Shown here: positions 34,930-43,039 of the stretch, piece by piece
Position numbering within the stretch: the stretch's first letter is position 1
How the letters are laid out: each line of letters starts with the position of its first letter
The notes under the pieces: model-generated
What the model was told of the DNA's origin: nothing
The model's database searches: none
The model's input: only the letters and a program-made list of their open reading frames with translations
From: Bradyrhizobium iriomotense
GTDB lineage: Bacteria > Pseudomonadota > Alphaproteobacteria > Rhizobiales > Xanthobacteraceae
DNA length: 64,000 bases
Direction of reading: 5' to 3'
NCBI RefSeq assembly: GCF_030160715.1
Contig: NZ_BSOW01000036.1
Coordinates: forward strand, 1 to 64,000
Position numbers and translations under genes: made by a program

Positions 34930-36894
34930 ATGGCCCAGAAGAAGCCGACCCGTGCTGTTAAGCTCTTCGGAACCGAAGCCCCTGACGGTAAACGCCGCGA
35001 ATTGAGAGCGGGACCAATCTCGGCAGTCTTCGACAGCGGCGCCTTGCGCTACATCCGCTATCACGGCGAAGAAGTCTTGCGCGGAATTGCCTATCTCGTG
35101 CGCGACAAGGACTGGGGTACCTATACTCCGGCAATCGAGAACCTGAAGATCCGCCAAAGCAAGAACGGCTTTGCCATCGCTTATCACGCCACCTGCAGGG
35201 ACCAGAACCAGGCGATCCGTTATTCCGCGCAGATCGACGCAAGCGGTGATGGGACACTGAAGTTCTCGGCAGAAGCAACACCGCTTTCCGACTTCCTCAC
35301 CAATAGGACGGGCTTTGTCGTGCTGCATCCGCTAGCAGGAACGGTGGGACGACCGGTTGAAGTCGTGCACACGGATGGCAAGAGAGAAAAACGTAAGTTT
35401 CCGAAATTCATCAGCCCAGGTCAGCCTATCTTCGAAATCCGCTCACTTAAGCACGAGCCATTGTCCGGAGTTGCGGTGACCGTCCTTATGGAGGGAAACA
35501 AGTTCGAGATGGAGGACCATCGAAACTGGATGGATGCCTCCTACAAGACCTATGTGTGCTCTCTGCTCGATCCCTGGCCGTACACGCTCGAGCGAGGCAA
35601 GAGCTTCAGCCAGTCAATCACACTCACAGTCTCGGGCAAACCGCCCAAATCTAGGCCAAGGACCTCCGATGCCGGCACGACCATAACCCTTGGGGGCACG
35701 AAAGGCCGCATCCCGCAAATCGGCGTCGGCGTGCCGATGGCGGAAGCCGCAGCGGCACTCGAGGCTGTGGACTTCATCGCCGCGGCGAAGCCTCAGGCGC
35801 TCGTTTGTCAGATCGACGGACGCGAGCAAGGACAGGAAGAGGCCGCCGCAAGCTTCCGCGATCTGTCAAGCCAGACAGGAGCTCCGGTCACACTTGAGAT
35901 CATTTTGCCGGCCAGGGAGCCTGCCGATAAGGAAGTGGCAGCGATCGCGAGCGAAGTGAATGCTGCGGGGCTCACACCCGCGTCCGTTGTCATCACCCAG
36001 ATGCACGATCTCAAATCGTTTCAGCCCAACACACCGAGACCCTGGGGGCCCACCTACGAGGAAATGGCGACGGCGACCCGAGCCTCTTTCCCGAATGCAC
36101 TGCTTGGTGGTGGCATGCTCTCCTATTTCACCGAACTGAACCGCAAGCCGGTGCCAAGGGGCGTGTTTGACTTCATCACGCACACCGGCTGCCCAATTGT
36201 GCATGCGCCAGACGACATCTCGGTCATGGAGACGCTTGAGACCCTTCCGTGGATATTCGCTTCAGCACGCGCTATGATCGGCAAGGTACCCTATCACATC
36301 GGGCCGACCAGTATTCCATGTCGTGACAACCCTTATGGCGCTGCTGTTGCGCCCAACCCCGACAACAGGCGGGTCTGTCTCTCCGATTTAGATCCTCGAC
36401 AGCGCGGCCTGTTCGCCGCCGCATGGAACCTCGGCTATGTGTCGGCAGCGGCAAGAGCCGGTGTCGACGCCGTGGCCCTCGGCTCTGCCACCGGATCCCA
36501 AGGGATGATCTATCGCAAATTGGCCCATGCGCAGCCGTGGTTCGACGGCCGCGACGCCAGACTCTTCCCAATCTATCATGTGATTGCAGGTCTTGCCGCT
36601 GCCAGCGGAGCAAGACGCATCGATACGGATTCGTCTGCACCCTCAAAGCTTGCCGCTCTTGCCCATCGCAACAAGGCTGGTGACGTGCTTTGGCTTGCCA
36701 ACCTGTCAGGGGAACCTCAACGCCTGAAGGTCAAGGGCTTCGATGGCCGTGCCAGACTGGACGTTCTCGACGAAAAAAGCTTTGAAGCGGCGGTGCACGA
36801 TCCCGCCTGGCTCAACAGCGACAGCGCGTTTATCCGCAAGGTGGGAACCTTTGAGCTTCCGTCCTATGGGATTGTCCGAATAAAGAGCGCCTGA
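34930..36894 (+). CDS. D-apionate lactonase-family protein (ApnL-like)
   Basis: A 654-residue predicted cytoplasmic protein without signal or membrane segments. The N-terminal half is beta-rich (FDSGALRYIRYHGEEVLRGI, KFEMEDHRNWMDASYKTYV, SLLDPWPYTLERGKSF); the middle looks like a TIM barrel (about 260-560) and a small beta domain follows. The EMEDHRNWxDASYKTY block and overall size match, from memory, the D-apionate lactonase family described in D-apiose catabolism, which opens a sugar lactone to the acid. Other genes of known apionate routes (an ApnO-type oxidoisomerase or OiaX/OiaC-type decarboxylase) are not seen here, so the substrate may be another branched or sugar lactone. It starts 10 bp after the ATPase gene, as the last gene of the operon. 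Confidence 0.62.
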   Translation: MAQKKPTRAVKLFGTEAPDGKRRELRAGPISAVFDSGALRYIRYHGEEVLRGIAYLVRDKDWGTYTPAIENLKIRQSKNGFAIAYHATCRDQNQAIRYSAQIDASGDGTLKFSAEATPLSDFLTNRTGFVVLHPLAGTVGRPVEVVHTDGKREKRKFPKFISPGQPIFEIRSLKHEPLSGVAVTVLMEGNKFEMEDHRNWMDASYKTYVCSLLDPWPYTLERGKSFSQSITLTVSGKPPKSRPRTSDAGTTITLGGTKGRIPQIGVGVPMAEAAAALEAVDFIAAAKPQALVCQIDGREQGQEEAAASFRDLSSQTGAPVTLEIILPAREPADKEVAAIASEVNAAGLTPASVVITQMHDLKSFQPNTPRPWGPTYEEMATATRASFPNALLGGGMLSYFTELNRKPVPRGVFDFITHTGCPIVHAPDDISVMETLETLPWIFASARAMIGKVPYHIGPTSIPCRDNPYGAAVAPNPDNRRVCLSDLDPRQRGLFAAAWNLGYVSAAARAGVDAVALGSATGSQGMIYRKLAHAQPWFDGRDARLFPIYHVIAGLAAASGARRIDTDSSAPSKLAALAHRNKAGDVLWLANLSGEPQRLKVKGFDGRARLDVLDEKSFEAAVHDPAWLNSDSAFIRKVGTFELPSYGIVRIKSA

Positions 36895-36923
36895 TCTTTC
36901 ATTAGCACTAGACTGCGCGCCGA

Positions 36924-37175
36924 TCATCTCAGAGGGGTTTGCGCGACAGTCGACGCGATCTTGACGCGATATTCGTGGGCGATGTTCGCCCGCACGCTCG
37001 ACAGCGACCGCTACTCGCAAATGATCATCGGCGCATTGCCTTGCCACGGGTCGAGCCTGATGCCGTCGAGCGTCGAGAATACGCCCGCCTCGACTGTGTC
37101 ATAGCCGGTGTGGTCATTGATCGATCCCTCGGGCGGGGATGCGGTGAAGGCGATGCTCAATGGATGAGGCACGCC
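36924..37175 (-). pseudogene. Unrecognised ORF broken by an internal stop
   Basis: A minus-strand frame of 83 codons shows protein-like sequence on both sides of an in-frame TAG (37011-37013): GYDTVEAGVFSTLDGIRLDP and WQGNAPMIICE before it, RSLSSVRANIAHEYRVKI after it. It ends at TGA 36924-36926, and no good start codon is visible. The even mix of residues across the stop argues for a decayed gene. I cannot name the family. Confidence 0.45.
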
Positions 37176-37196
37176 TCCCCCCCTTACGCTCGCACG

Positions 37197-37382
37197 CTAG
37201 CGGCGATGGCCAAGGCTGATCCCGAGTTTGAGCGCCTTCTGGCGCAACGATCCTACACTGCGTTTCGTCAATTTTGCGATTTTAGCTACGGGGGTCTTAG
37301 CTTTCGAATGCGCTCGCAGCTCTTTGATGTCTGCCCTGGTATACTCACGGCGCACCACCTTCTTTTTGGTCTTCTTGGCCAT
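37197..37382 (-). CDS. Small basic conserved protein with helix-turn-helix-like C-half
   Basis: A 61-residue, Lys/Arg-rich protein: MAKKTKKKVVRREYTRADI, then a segment ELRAHSKAKTPVAKIAKLTK and RSVGSLRQKALKLGISL. The pattern (Thr-Pro-Val-xx-Ile-Ala-x-Leu-x-Arg-Ser-xx-Ser-Leu-Arg-xx-Ala-xx-Leu-Gly) resembles Myb/SANT-like or GcrA-like three-helix DNA-binding motifs. I chose the second of two adjacent ATGs because GGAG is then well spaced. Proteins like this are common in Bradyrhizobium relatives, often without assigned function. It is a lone gene between a broken ORF and the channel gene. Confidence 0.72.
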   Translation of the reverse strand: MAKKTKKKVVRREYTRADIKELRAHSKAKTPVAKIAKLTKRSVGSLRQKALKLGISLGHRR

Positions 37383-37690
37383 CATCACTCCGATTGGTTG
37401 GGAGCGGCCTTCTAACACGAGTGGCTCGTTCTGCAACTCGCCCTCCCCCTTGCGCTCGTTCTCTGGTTGCGAAAGGATAAGCGATCATCGGTGCGAGCAT
37501 CTAAATGCGTGGTCTGGCACCAAGCGTCATAGCCGGTGCAATGACTTGCGTGACGGGCGTTAATGCACAGCAGGAAGCTCTCACCGCAAGGGTGTCGGCA
37601 ATCAGAGTGCGCCGGCAGCCTCCCCTTGATCGATACTAGCGTGAGCAAGCACACCTTTAGGCCCGTCATCAAACCTAGAGGAGACACTAG
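37383..37690. other. Intergenic stretch upstream of the channel gene
   Basis: No gene or clear structure is visible apart from the GAGGAG ribosome site directly upstream of 37691. It must contain promoters for the divergent small protein and the channel. Confidence 0.4.
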
Positions 37691-38812
37691 ATGGACGACC
37701 CAACGAGAGCACTGCTGAAGTCTACCGGCATGAATGTGGGGTGGCTGCTTTCTAGTGGGTTCTTTTATTGGCTCGTGACTCCATCGCCTGCGACCACCTT
37801 ACTTTCATTTGTTGCGGCTATCGGCTCGGGTCTGCTGGTTTGGCTGGCCATCCGGATTTTCTTGCTGTGGTTCGAAAATATAAAGAAACACCCGCCCGCC
37901 AATTTCGCGGTGCCCGCTATAGCCCTCGCCGTCTATTTCTTCCTTCTGATCGCTATGTGGTCCTACTTCTACGTCTTTCTTGCGCGGACCGCAGAGGACG
38001 CACACTTTCCCTTCTGCTCTGGCGCGGATCCGATCGATCCGAAACAATTCGGCATTATCGATTCCATCTATTTCACCGTTATCTCCTTTGCCACGGTCGG
38101 TTACGGAGATATCTACGCGTGCACAAGCCGATCGCGCTGGGCGCTCGTGGCGGAACTTTCGAATGTCGTGACGATCGGTTTCATCGGGCTTCCTGCCCTA
38201 GTGAACTTGGTGATCGAACTTGCGCAGCGGAAGTTTGAAAGCAGCAAATCCACCAATAGTGGCAGGGATTTACCCTTTGCCACGGGCACGTTGGTCATCG
38301 GTATGGCAATTATCGCGCTCGCTGTGCCGGTGACGTACGAAATTCTAATCGCGCGAAATACGGCCGACGGCAAGATTATGCAGATATACGCTGGGATCAG
38401 CGCTGTCATGCTCATCTCAATCGCGTTCGGCGCGCTCACGGTGGCGACTAACCAGATGCTGGGCGGGCGCGACGCGCGGTCGATATTGCTCAAGCGCGCG
38501 ATCCAGCTTGTCCTGTTGGCCTACGCGCTTTTTGTCGAGGGCTTCGCCTATCTTTACCTTCTTATTGATCGGCCCGACGCGAACGCCTTCACCTTCGCAA
38601 GAAGCGCCGAGCATCGACTCGATTTCGGGAGCGCGAGTTACCTCAGCCTGACGACGCTCACGACGACGGGATTTGGCGACATCGCGCCACTATCGCCGAC
38701 AGCGCGCATCGCAACGATCGGGGAAATTATGGTCGGGATAGTGTTTACCATGCTCGCTTTCGGGCTCGTCATTTCTGGCATCGTGAGCCAGCGAATGCAA
38801 AGGCGCGTATGA
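37691..38812 (+). CDS. Potassium channel-family protein with two pore loops in one chain
   Basis: A 373-residue membrane protein. There are two separate potassium selectivity filters: TVGYGD at 135-140 and TTGFGD at 325-330. Hydrophobic segments lie at about 14-30, 36-60, 72-98, [pore 1], 150-176, 197-221, 229-252, 268-292, [pore 2] and 338-364, so the layout is 2 TM + TM-P-TM + 2 TM + TM-P-TM. Most bacterial potassium channels have one pore loop per chain and form tetramers; here two chains would suffice. No RCK/TrkA or cyclic-nucleotide domain is present. GAGGAG lies upstream. It is isolated from other transport genes. Channel function is inferred from the filters. Confidence 0.85.
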   Translation: MDDPTRALLKSTGMNVGWLLSSGFFYWLVTPSPATTLLSFVAAIGSGLLVWLAIRIFLLWFENIKKHPPANFAVPAIALAVYFFLLIAMWSYFYVFLARTAEDAHFPFCSGADPIDPKQFGIIDSIYFTVISFATVGYGDIYACTSRSRWALVAELSNVVTIGFIGLPALVNLVIELAQRKFESSKSTNSGRDLPFATGTLVIGMAIIALAVPVTYEILIARNTADGKIMQIYAGISAVMLISIAFGALTVATNQMLGGRDARSILLKRAIQLVLLAYALFVEGFAYLYLLIDRPDANAFTFARSAEHRLDFGSASYLSLTTLTTTGFGDIAPLSPTARIATIGEIMVGIVFTMLAFGLVISGIVSQRMQRRV

Positions 38813-38884
38813 TCCAGACACGTCGTTGATTTGCCGGTCGGTGCTCTACGGATAGGCCCCGCTGAGCCGCGAAAAGTCGACGGC

Positions 38885-39019
38885 TCAAATGGTAGCGGAC
38901 TGAATAACGAGTGTCACACGATGCTGCGACTCGGTTCGGAGCGAATTGTATTCCGCGAGAAGAACTGCAACTCGGTCTCTATTCGGCAACTTGTCTTCTG
39001 TGCTTTCGATACTCACCAT
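38885..39019 (-). CDS. Short ORF, possibly the N-terminus of a truncated membrane protein
   Basis: A 44-codon ORF with a strong ribosome site (GAGGAG, 3 bp before ATG 39019) and sequence MVSIESTEDKLPNRDRVAV then LLAEYNSLRTESQHRVTLVI. The LLAEYNSLRxE block recalls the start of larger hypothetical membrane proteins in rhizobia, whose membrane part would follow where this one stops. It may therefore be a fragment. Confidence 0.4.
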   Translation of the reverse strand: MVSIESTEDKLPNRDRVAVLLAEYNSLRTESQHRVTLVIQSATI

Positions 39020-39273
39020 AGGCTCCTCGATGGCACTACTTTGTAACACGCCAGCCGCTTGGAACCGGACACGAAGTCCTTTCTTACACGAAGCATTCGC
39101 CAGAGAATCTCTGCTGGTCATGGCGATCTTTTGGGGTCGCACTGAACGCCCCTTGCGCTCGACTTCCGATCAGGCTGGGGAAATCTAGCTTTAGGTCAGC
39201 GCCTCTGCATTTTCCGAATCGGCAATCCGTGCTCGCTCTTGCCTAAAGGCTTTACATTTCTGGGTGTACCCGC

Positions 39274-39426
39274 GTGAGCCAGCTTGTCTCAGTGCTTTTG
39301 CTTGCCACCGCGCTGACCCTGACCTTATTCGTCGGAGTGGCAGCCTGGCGACTTTCGGCCGACGCGGACGCCGACATCACCGCCACGATTCCACACCAAG
39401 AATACGGCTGGAGGCTGAGGCGGTGA
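39274..39426 (+). CDS. Small predicted single-span membrane protein
   Basis: A 50-residue ORF from GTG 39274: a hydrophobic segment (LVSVLLLATALTLTLFVGVA) near the N-terminus and an acidic then basic tail ending WRLRR. The ribosome site is weak. It lies alone between the channel gene and a convergent membrane protein. The hydrophobic helix and clean end are the only support. Confidence 0.35.
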   Translation: MSQLVSVLLLATALTLTLFVGVAAWRLSADADADITATIPHQEYGWRLRR

Positions 39427-39538
39427 AGCATCCCCCCTGCGGTCGCTCGGATCGCGACGCGCTACGGTCTTGTAGTAGCGCCATCCTAGACTTTGTCTCG
39501 GACTTCACTCAGACCCTCATCTGCATCATGTTGCCACC

Positions 39539-40024
39539 TCACCGGACGGTCAAAACTATCCAGGATACGGTTGCGGCAAAGAGTGCTTGCGAGCTGATGC
39601 CGAGCGGCCACCTAAGCCTCCGCTTCGTGTGGGCCCATCTATGAAATCGTTGCAATGTCGTCAGGGGCTGCTTCGGAAGCAACCTGTGCACGACCTGTAG
39701 GGGGTCTGGCGTCATCCCAGCGAGGGCGCCGAGCGCGATCACTCCAATCGTTGCCGGCGTCGCGAAAAGCCAAATTGCTATTAATAGACCCGCGCAAGCA
39801 TCGCAGCCGATAAGAGCTAAATCGAGGAAAAGCTTCGGGTCGGCTAGCAGACGGCGATTGTTGGCGCCGGGCTTTGATCTGATCGCTCGAAGTGGATAAT
39901 CCCAATGCGGGATCGCATCGATCGCAAAGTGGCTTGCGAAGGCCGCAACCGCAACGAGGACTGGGTGCGACGGGAACAGACTAGCGATGGCGCCGCCGAC
40001 AATTGCGTGAGTGCTTAGGATCAT
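39539..40024 (-). CDS. Predicted membrane protein with conserved His/Asp pattern (YdjM-like)
   Basis: A 161-residue protein with two or three hydrophobic segments and the ordered polar residues H6, H20, H32, D36, H40 and D42 (STHAIVG, FPSHPVL, SHFAIDAIPHWDYPL). This resembles membrane-bound metal-dependent hydrolase proteins of the YdjM type, which are usually longer. ATG 40024 is chosen with GAGGCG upstream; the open frame extends a further 24 codons of low-complexity basic sequence. Enzymatic function is not established for this class. Confidence 0.65.
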   Translation of the reverse strand: MILSTHAIVGGAIASLFPSHPVLVAVAAFASHFAIDAIPHWDYPLRAIRSKPGANNRRLLADPKLFLDLALIGCDACAGLLIAIWLFATPATIGVIALGALAGMTPDPLQVVHRLLPKQPLTTLQRFHRWAHTKRRLRWPLGISSQALFAATVSWIVLTVR

Positions 40025-40412
40025 ATCGCCTCGGCCCGTATGGCCACCACGTTGCTTTTTCTTTCTGCTAGCAGGCTGGCACAATAGGCTGCCCAATCGG
40101 CCATTATCCGCTCCGGTTCTCGCCTATGTCGCCGCGGCGACGGAGCCCGAACGTAAGCCCCATGAACCACATTTCTCTCACAAATGCGGCCAATGCTGCA
40201 AACCGTCTCATGGCATTGAATTTGCTAACGCTTTTCATTCAAACTCTGTGAATATTTCTGGGGTAGGCGCAGGTAAGCGAATGCGCCTTGTATTGTGCGC
40301 TTGGAGAGCGCCCCTGCGAGCGGTTCCAAAGTTCGGCCAACTCCCGGGCTGGAACTCGACGTGCACCGAAACCACGACGGATAGGTCCATGTCGAGAAGC
40401 TGAGCGCTCGGC
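40025..40412. other. Intergenic stretch
   Basis: No convincing gene. Open frames on both strands lack ribosome sites and protein-like composition. It belongs to the gene-poor zone between the channel gene and the tRNA. Confidence 0.4.
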
Positions 40413-40625
40413 GTGCCGATGATCCTGCGGGAGGTTGGCAAGAAGTCCAAAAAGGAGAAGCGCAACGAGGGGGTGGCCGTCCCGTGGATCTACAGCTCTC
40501 TTAACCATGCCGTGGCGCGGCTTAGTAAGAAGATCGACGGTGTGCCGCCGCACTTCACGTTAAGGCATGATCCGGAAGAGTGTGAAGCGGTTTTCCGAAA
40601 AGATCATGCGCAAACAACAACCTGA
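40413..40625 (+). CDS. Doubtful small ORF fused into a REP repeat
   Basis: A 70-codon ORF (MILREVGKKSKKEKRNEGVA, then VPWIYSSLNHAVARLSKKID). From codon 51 onward it is REP repeat sequence (40564 on), so the natural C-terminus, if this was a gene, has been replaced. No good ribosome site. Kept at low confidence because the first 50 codons look protein-like. Confidence 0.25.
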   Translation: MPMILREVGKKSKKEKRNEGVAVPWIYSSLNHAVARLSKKIDGVPPHFTLRHDPEECEAVFRKDHAQTTT

Positions 40626-40664
40626 AGCGCGATGACGATTCATCCTAATCTCATCGCGCTTTAG
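40564..40664. repeat. REP-like element, short copy
   Basis: Begins gcatgatccggaa, continues gaagcggttttcc, catgc, caaacaac and ends gcgatgacgattcatcc...tcatcgcgctttag. A second, longer copy is at 44158-44284. The two agree closely except for the middle, where this copy lacks a 27-base palindromic insert. The 3' part (agcgcgatgacgatt / aatctcatcgcgct) can fold as a stem. Confidence 0.8.
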
Positions 40665-40684
40665 ACGCCTGCCGGCATGGTGGG

Positions 40685-40927
40685 ATGACAGAGCTGGAGG
40701 AGGCAGAGCTAACGGATGGTCAAGGCCGCGCCCTGTCCGCTCACTAGCCCCAGAAGGCCTACGAAGGCTACGCCAAGAAAACGACCAAGTGCATGCAATC
40801 GGCGACCAGGAAGCGTTACGCGCATCGCCTTGCGAACGAAACGGCGACATCTATCCAGAATGCGGCATCTGACGGCGTTCAGAATGAGAACCGGGAGGCT
40901 GCCAAAAGTGCTTGGGCATCAGTCTGA
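40685..40927 (+). pseudogene. Small ORF with in-frame stop, next to the tRNA
   Basis: One frame reads MTELEEAELTDGQGRALSAH, a TAG at 40745-40747, then KAYEGYAKKTTKCMQSATR and a hydrophilic helical remainder to TGA 40925-40927. Both parts are protein-like and share the frame, so a former 80-residue gene with a nonsense mutation is likely. It ends 4 bp from the tRNA 3' end. Family not recognised. Confidence 0.4.
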
Positions 40928-40931
40928 TAAC

Positions 40932-41008
40932 TGGCGCGCTCGGAGAGATTCGAACTCCCGACCCTCGGAATCGAAATCCGATGCTCTATCCAGCTGAGCT
41001 ACGAGCGC
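40932..41008 (-). tRNA. tRNA-Arg (anticodon TCG)
   Basis: All arms fold: acceptor GCGCTCG/CGAGCGC, D stem GCTC/GAGC, anticodon stem TCGGA/TCCGA around TTTCGAT, and T stem GGGAG/CTCTC with TTCGAAT. The discriminator is G and CCA is encoded at 40934-40932. The anticodon TCG reads CGN arginine codons. The 3' side faces the gene-poor zone with broken ORFs, a usual setting for integration at tRNA genes, but no duplicated 3' end was found in the window. Confidence 0.97.
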
Positions 41009-41141
41009 ATCCTGCCCGGGACCGGGCCAGTTCCGAGTTTCGTCAGGCTGGGGCGCCCGGCTGTTCGGATGCAATGGGATTAGCAGAGAGGTTTAACGAG
41101 CAAAAGCCCTACCTGCCCGATCCGGGCAGGTACAGGGACGC

Positions 41142-41648
41142 TCACCACGTCGTGTTGAAGAGGCCGAAATGGGGCTGCTGAGCCATCCGCACCGGCCCAC
41201 CGAACGTCGGCTGGCCAAAATAGGTCGGTTGCCCGTAATAGTACGGTGGCGGAGACCGCCTGGCGACCTTGCGCTTTGGCTGGACCGGCTTCTTGACCGA
41301 CGCCGCATCGCCCTTCGGTTCCGTTGGGGTGAACTGGGCGAAGCTTTCGCGGACCCGCGCCTTGGCCGACATATCACCGAGTGCCGGGGACGCGTTCGGC
41401 TGCGCAGGCGGTTGCGTGGCAACGCCCGCCGTCTTTGCCGGTGCGGGCGGCGCAATCGTCGCCTGGCTGGTATCGAGCACCACACGTTCCGGCAGCTTGC
41501 GATCCGAACGAATCCGGATCAGCGGCGCTTCATTGCTCGATGTCACGATGTTCTGGGCGACCGGCGCTTCGGGCAGCCCAAGGTTCACAGCGAACAGCAG
41601 CGCGAGCAGCGCGCCGCCGACATACATGAAATACCGAAGGATGGGCAT
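41142..41648 (-). CDS. Hypothetical single-span membrane protein with proline-rich region
   Basis: A 168-residue protein: one N-terminal hydrophobic anchor (YFMYVGGALLALLFAVNL), a Pro/Ala-rich linker, a basic stretch (KKPVQPKRKVARR) and an aromatic tail with PPPYYYGQPTYFGQPTFGG. The start ATG 41648 has GGAG about 10 bp upstream. The tail repeats YFGQPTFGQ-like units. No family is recognised; probably an inner-membrane-anchored periplasmic protein. Confidence 0.65.
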   Translation of the reverse strand: MPILRYFMYVGGALLALLFAVNLGLPEAPVAQNIVTSSNEAPLIRIRSDRKLPERVVLDTSQATIAPPAPAKTAGVATQPPAQPNASPALGDMSAKARVRESFAQFTPTEPKGDAASVKKPVQPKRKVARRSPPPYYYGQPTYFGQPTFGGPVRMAQQPHFGLFNTTW

Positions 41649-41808
41649 CTGGCAGCGCTCCACCCGCACAGCAGCGCACGGGCCCTTCGCCTCAACTGGC
41701 GATCCTTTAATTGGTTCCTGTGGAGCCCGCCCGGTTCAACGTCAACGCGAACTTTTTTCGTGATCGGCGGCATGACGGTAACTTTTCCGCCAGCGCGACA
41801 ATGGTCCT

Positions 41809-42354
41809 TTAGACACGTCGCGCTGCGGCGAGCGAGCACTTGGCCTGACTGGCGTTTACGTTAACGAAGCCGATTGGCACATGCGCAAACGTCTTGCGGC
41901 TTTTCATGCTCACGGCTTCGGCAAGCACGCGCCTGCGATCGGTTAGGTGGCTGCCGTCACGGCGGGCGAAGGCGCAGAGGATCTCGACGTCCTTCACGGC
42001 ATAGTCGTTGTCATTTCGCACAGTGAAGGTGACCAGCGCCCGCGATCCTAGCCCGCCACGGCGCCAGGATTGCGACGAAATGTGCAAGCGATCGAGTTCG
42101 GCTGGCACGGATGCCTGGGTCGCTGCGGCTTCGGGTGGCACAGACTGCGCAGGCTCAGGCTGGACGGTTGCCAACTCGATCCCGTCGCTCTCATTGCCTT
42201 CGGAAGCGGACATCAGCCCCCAGGCGCTGGCGCCGACCAGGACCACTGCCGCAAGCCACAATGGGCTTCTTCGCTTGACTGAGAAAGCCGGTCTCAGCAA
42301 CGTACCGAGCTTGACGAGACTATTGAGATCGACGCGATAGAGCCCTGCGAGCAT
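41809..42354 (-). CDS. Hypothetical membrane-anchored protein
   Basis: A 181-residue protein with a single hydrophobic segment (LWLAAVVLVGASAWGLM, about residues 33-49), a Glu/Ala/Pro linker and a compact C-terminal domain with ALVTFTVRNDNDYAVKDVEI and FARRDGSHLTDRR, resembling a small immunoglobulin-like or FxLYD fold in periplasmic proteins. ATG 42354 is used; a TTG 15 bp upstream is the alternative. It is separated by 160 bp from the other hypothetical gene and may share a role with it. Confidence 0.65.
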   Translation of the reverse strand: MLAGLYRVDLNSLVKLGTLLRPAFSVKRRSPLWLAAVVLVGASAWGLMSASEGNESDGIELATVQPEPAQSVPPEAAATQASVPAELDRLHISSQSWRRGGLGSRALVTFTVRNDNDYAVKDVEILCAFARRDGSHLTDRRRVLAEAVSMKSRKTFAHVPIGFVNVNASQAKCSLAAARRV

Positions 42355-42586
42355 GGATGCGTCACCCAAAATGCGACGACGCGCGTCTCGCGCGTACCGT
42401 CTTCCGCCCTAACGCGCCGATACGGCCGTTCTGCGGCGCTGCGCCGGGCCGCCCCTTCAACCCGCGAGGCAGATTTGGGTTCCCGTAGGCAGCCGAATCT
42501 CGGGTAACAGGAATACGCAAGTGGCGATCGACCGAGGGGATCGCTAACATGACCGCAACGCCGCAAAGCTCGACGGGAGGAATGAA

Positions 42587-42970
42587 ATGCCGGTAGTCAC
42601 CTGGGACCATGTCCATCTGCGCAGCCCCGACCCGGAGGCGACGGCGGCTTGGCTGCGGGACGTGCTGGGTGGCGAAATCGTGCGCGGCCCGGCACGCATC
42701 GACGTCAAGCTCGGCGGCGCCAACATCTTCATCGCACCGCTTGAGCCCGGCAAGCCCATGAACCCGCCCCCGCCTCATCCCCATCAGGGCCTCGACCATT
42801 TCGGCGTCACGGTGAAGGACATCGACGCCGTCGCCGCCGAGATGAAGGCGAAAGGCGTTGAGTTCACGCGCGAACCAACCACGATCCGGCCCGGTGTTCG
42901 CGTCTGCTTCATCCGCGGCCCGGAAGGTATTTCGGTCGAGCTGCTCGAGCGCGACAAGAAATACGCCTGA
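42587..42970 (+). CDS. VOC-family (glyoxalase/dioxygenase-fold) protein
   Basis: A 127-residue vicinal-oxygen-chelate protein with one pair of beta-alpha-beta-beta-beta modules. Candidate metal ligands are H9 (TWDHVHLRSPD), H64 in GLDHFGVTV and E121-region in GISVELLE. GGGAGGAATG gives a strong start. These proteins include glyoxalases, dioxygenases and resistance proteins. The gene stands alone, so its substrate is unknown. Confidence 0.85.
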   Translation: MPVVTWDHVHLRSPDPEATAAWLRDVLGGEIVRGPARIDVKLGGANIFIAPLEPGKPMNPPPPHPHQGLDHFGVTVKDIDAVAAEMKAKGVEFTREPTTIRPGVRVCFIRGPEGISVELLERDKKYA

Positions 42971-43039
42971 GGCTGCGACGTGCCGCATCGTCCGATCCAT
43001 CCGGCGCGGCACCACCGAGCTACGCCGGATTGGACATTC

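Noticed and set aside
39264..39644. A 126-codon plus-strand frame
   Set aside because: Overlaps the small membrane ORF at 39274 in another frame and is antisense to the YdjM-like gene; no family features.
28506..40747. Three in-frame TAG codons in protein-like frames as possible amber recoding
   Set aside because: Intact genes here end in TAG (SDR at 1306, M42 gene at 25143, kinase at 23662), so TAG is a normal stop; nonsense mutation in decayed genes is simpler.
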